5,280 bases of DNA, from positions 1 through 5,280 of the forward strand of contig JAJPXE010000107.1 of NCBI GenBank assembly GCA_021205645.1. The letters run 5' to 3'. This stretch comes from Candidatus Gastranaerophilales bacterium (lineage in GTDB: Bacteria > Cyanobacteriota > Vampirovibrionia > Gastranaerophilales > Gastranaerophilaceae). Shown here piece by piece: positions 4,966-5,280 of the stretch. The position numbers and the translations under genes are program-made. Position 1 is the first letter of the stretch, and each line of letters opens with the position of its first letter. A model generated the notes under the pieces. The model was not told the DNA's origin and searched no databases. It worked only from the letters and a program-made list of their open reading frames with translations.

Positions 4966-5280
4966 TGAATAAAAAAATTGAAAAAATAATAAATGCACTG
5001 GAAACACATGAAGATGTATTATCAATTGGTGTTCTGGAGGAATTGGGAACCAATTCGCCGGATAATGAAGTTAGAGAAATGACATCAAGAGCTCTGGTAA
5101 GAAAAAATGTTCATGACTCGTTAAAAGTGGTCATTATCAATCAGGGTAAAGGTATTAATGATTTAAATCCGGTTGTTGCAATGAGCACGGTTAATGAAAT
5201 TCTTGCACTTGATGATAAAACAGAGGCTATAAGAATACTTGATGATACAATCAATATGAATTCTATTGAAGAAGTCAGAG
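4965..5280 (+). CDS. HEAT-like helical repeat protein, 3' part beyond window
   Basis: ATG 4965 overlaps the previous TAA by one base. The frame is open for 105 codons to the window edge, so the C-terminus is unseen. The visible part begins MNKKIEKIINALETHEDV and continues as alternating amphipathic helices with charged caps: VLEELG (23-28), EVREMTSRALVR (35-46), PVVAMSTVNEILALDDKTEA (from about 68), and ILDDTINMNSIEEVR at the edge. The rhythm resembles HEAT/armadillo-like solenoids, in which EVR-type residues start helices. No enzyme motif, signal peptide or membrane segment is visible. Such proteins usually scaffold partners, and the coupled upstream protein is the obvious candidate. No ligand or pathway can be assigned. 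The codon usage and AT content look like those of the neighbours. Coding status is well supported; the HEAT label is tentative. Confidence 0.72.
   Translation, partial: MNKKIEKIINALETHEDVLSIGVLEELGTNSPDNEVREMTSRALVRKNVHDSLKVVIINQGKGINDLNPVVAMSTVNEILALDDKTEAIRILDDTINMNSIEEVR

Overview
The window is AT-rich and gene-dense on the plus strand. It holds the 3' part of a tRNA, three metabolic genes, a two-gene module of unknown function that runs off the right edge, and copies of a palindromic intergenic repeat. It looks like a low-GC bacterial chromosome. The first gene of the right-hand module encodes an N-terminal 'NPF...NSFRGKSFTG...ADVF' segment, and the second encodes a HEAT-like helical protein. 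From memory, such proteins resemble families in gut Gastranaerophilales (Vampirovibrionia/Melainabacteria). This is a moderate-confidence inference from protein style, not a demonstrated placement.

Layout. 1-63: tRNA-Glu(CTC), missing its first nine or so bases. 190-1971: a thiamine-diphosphate enzyme of the 1-deoxy-D-xylulose-5-phosphate synthase (DXS) fold. It keeps the cofactor machinery but has lost the residues associated with binding the phosphorylated aldehyde acceptor. 2093-3100 and 3110-4141: two different zinc-dependent medium-chain dehydrogenases, 9 bp apart and probably translationally coupled. 4441-4965 and 4965-end: a small protein of unknown function overlapping by one base (TAATG) a HEAT-like protein that is cut by the window edge.

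Between genes 1 and 2, and between genes 3 and 4, lie copies of a repeat built on GGGGTAAATGTATT and its inverted partner. One copy folds into a 17-bp stem. Another copy of the arm lies inside the end of gene 1 and appears to supply its last ten codons. Both full copies are followed by a similar T-rich TGATTTTT-ATTTA-ATGTTA stretch just before the next gene.

Working idea: the DXS-like enzyme probably transfers a two-carbon (acetyl-type) unit to an aldehyde other than glyceraldehyde 3-phosphate. The two dehydrogenases, which appear to differ in NAD/NADP preference, would oxidise or reduce the hydroxy-ketone or polyol involved. The three genes would then form a small uncharacterised sugar or polyol pathway. 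The DXS family, cofactor motifs and zinc ligands are visible in the sequence; the pathway itself is inference.
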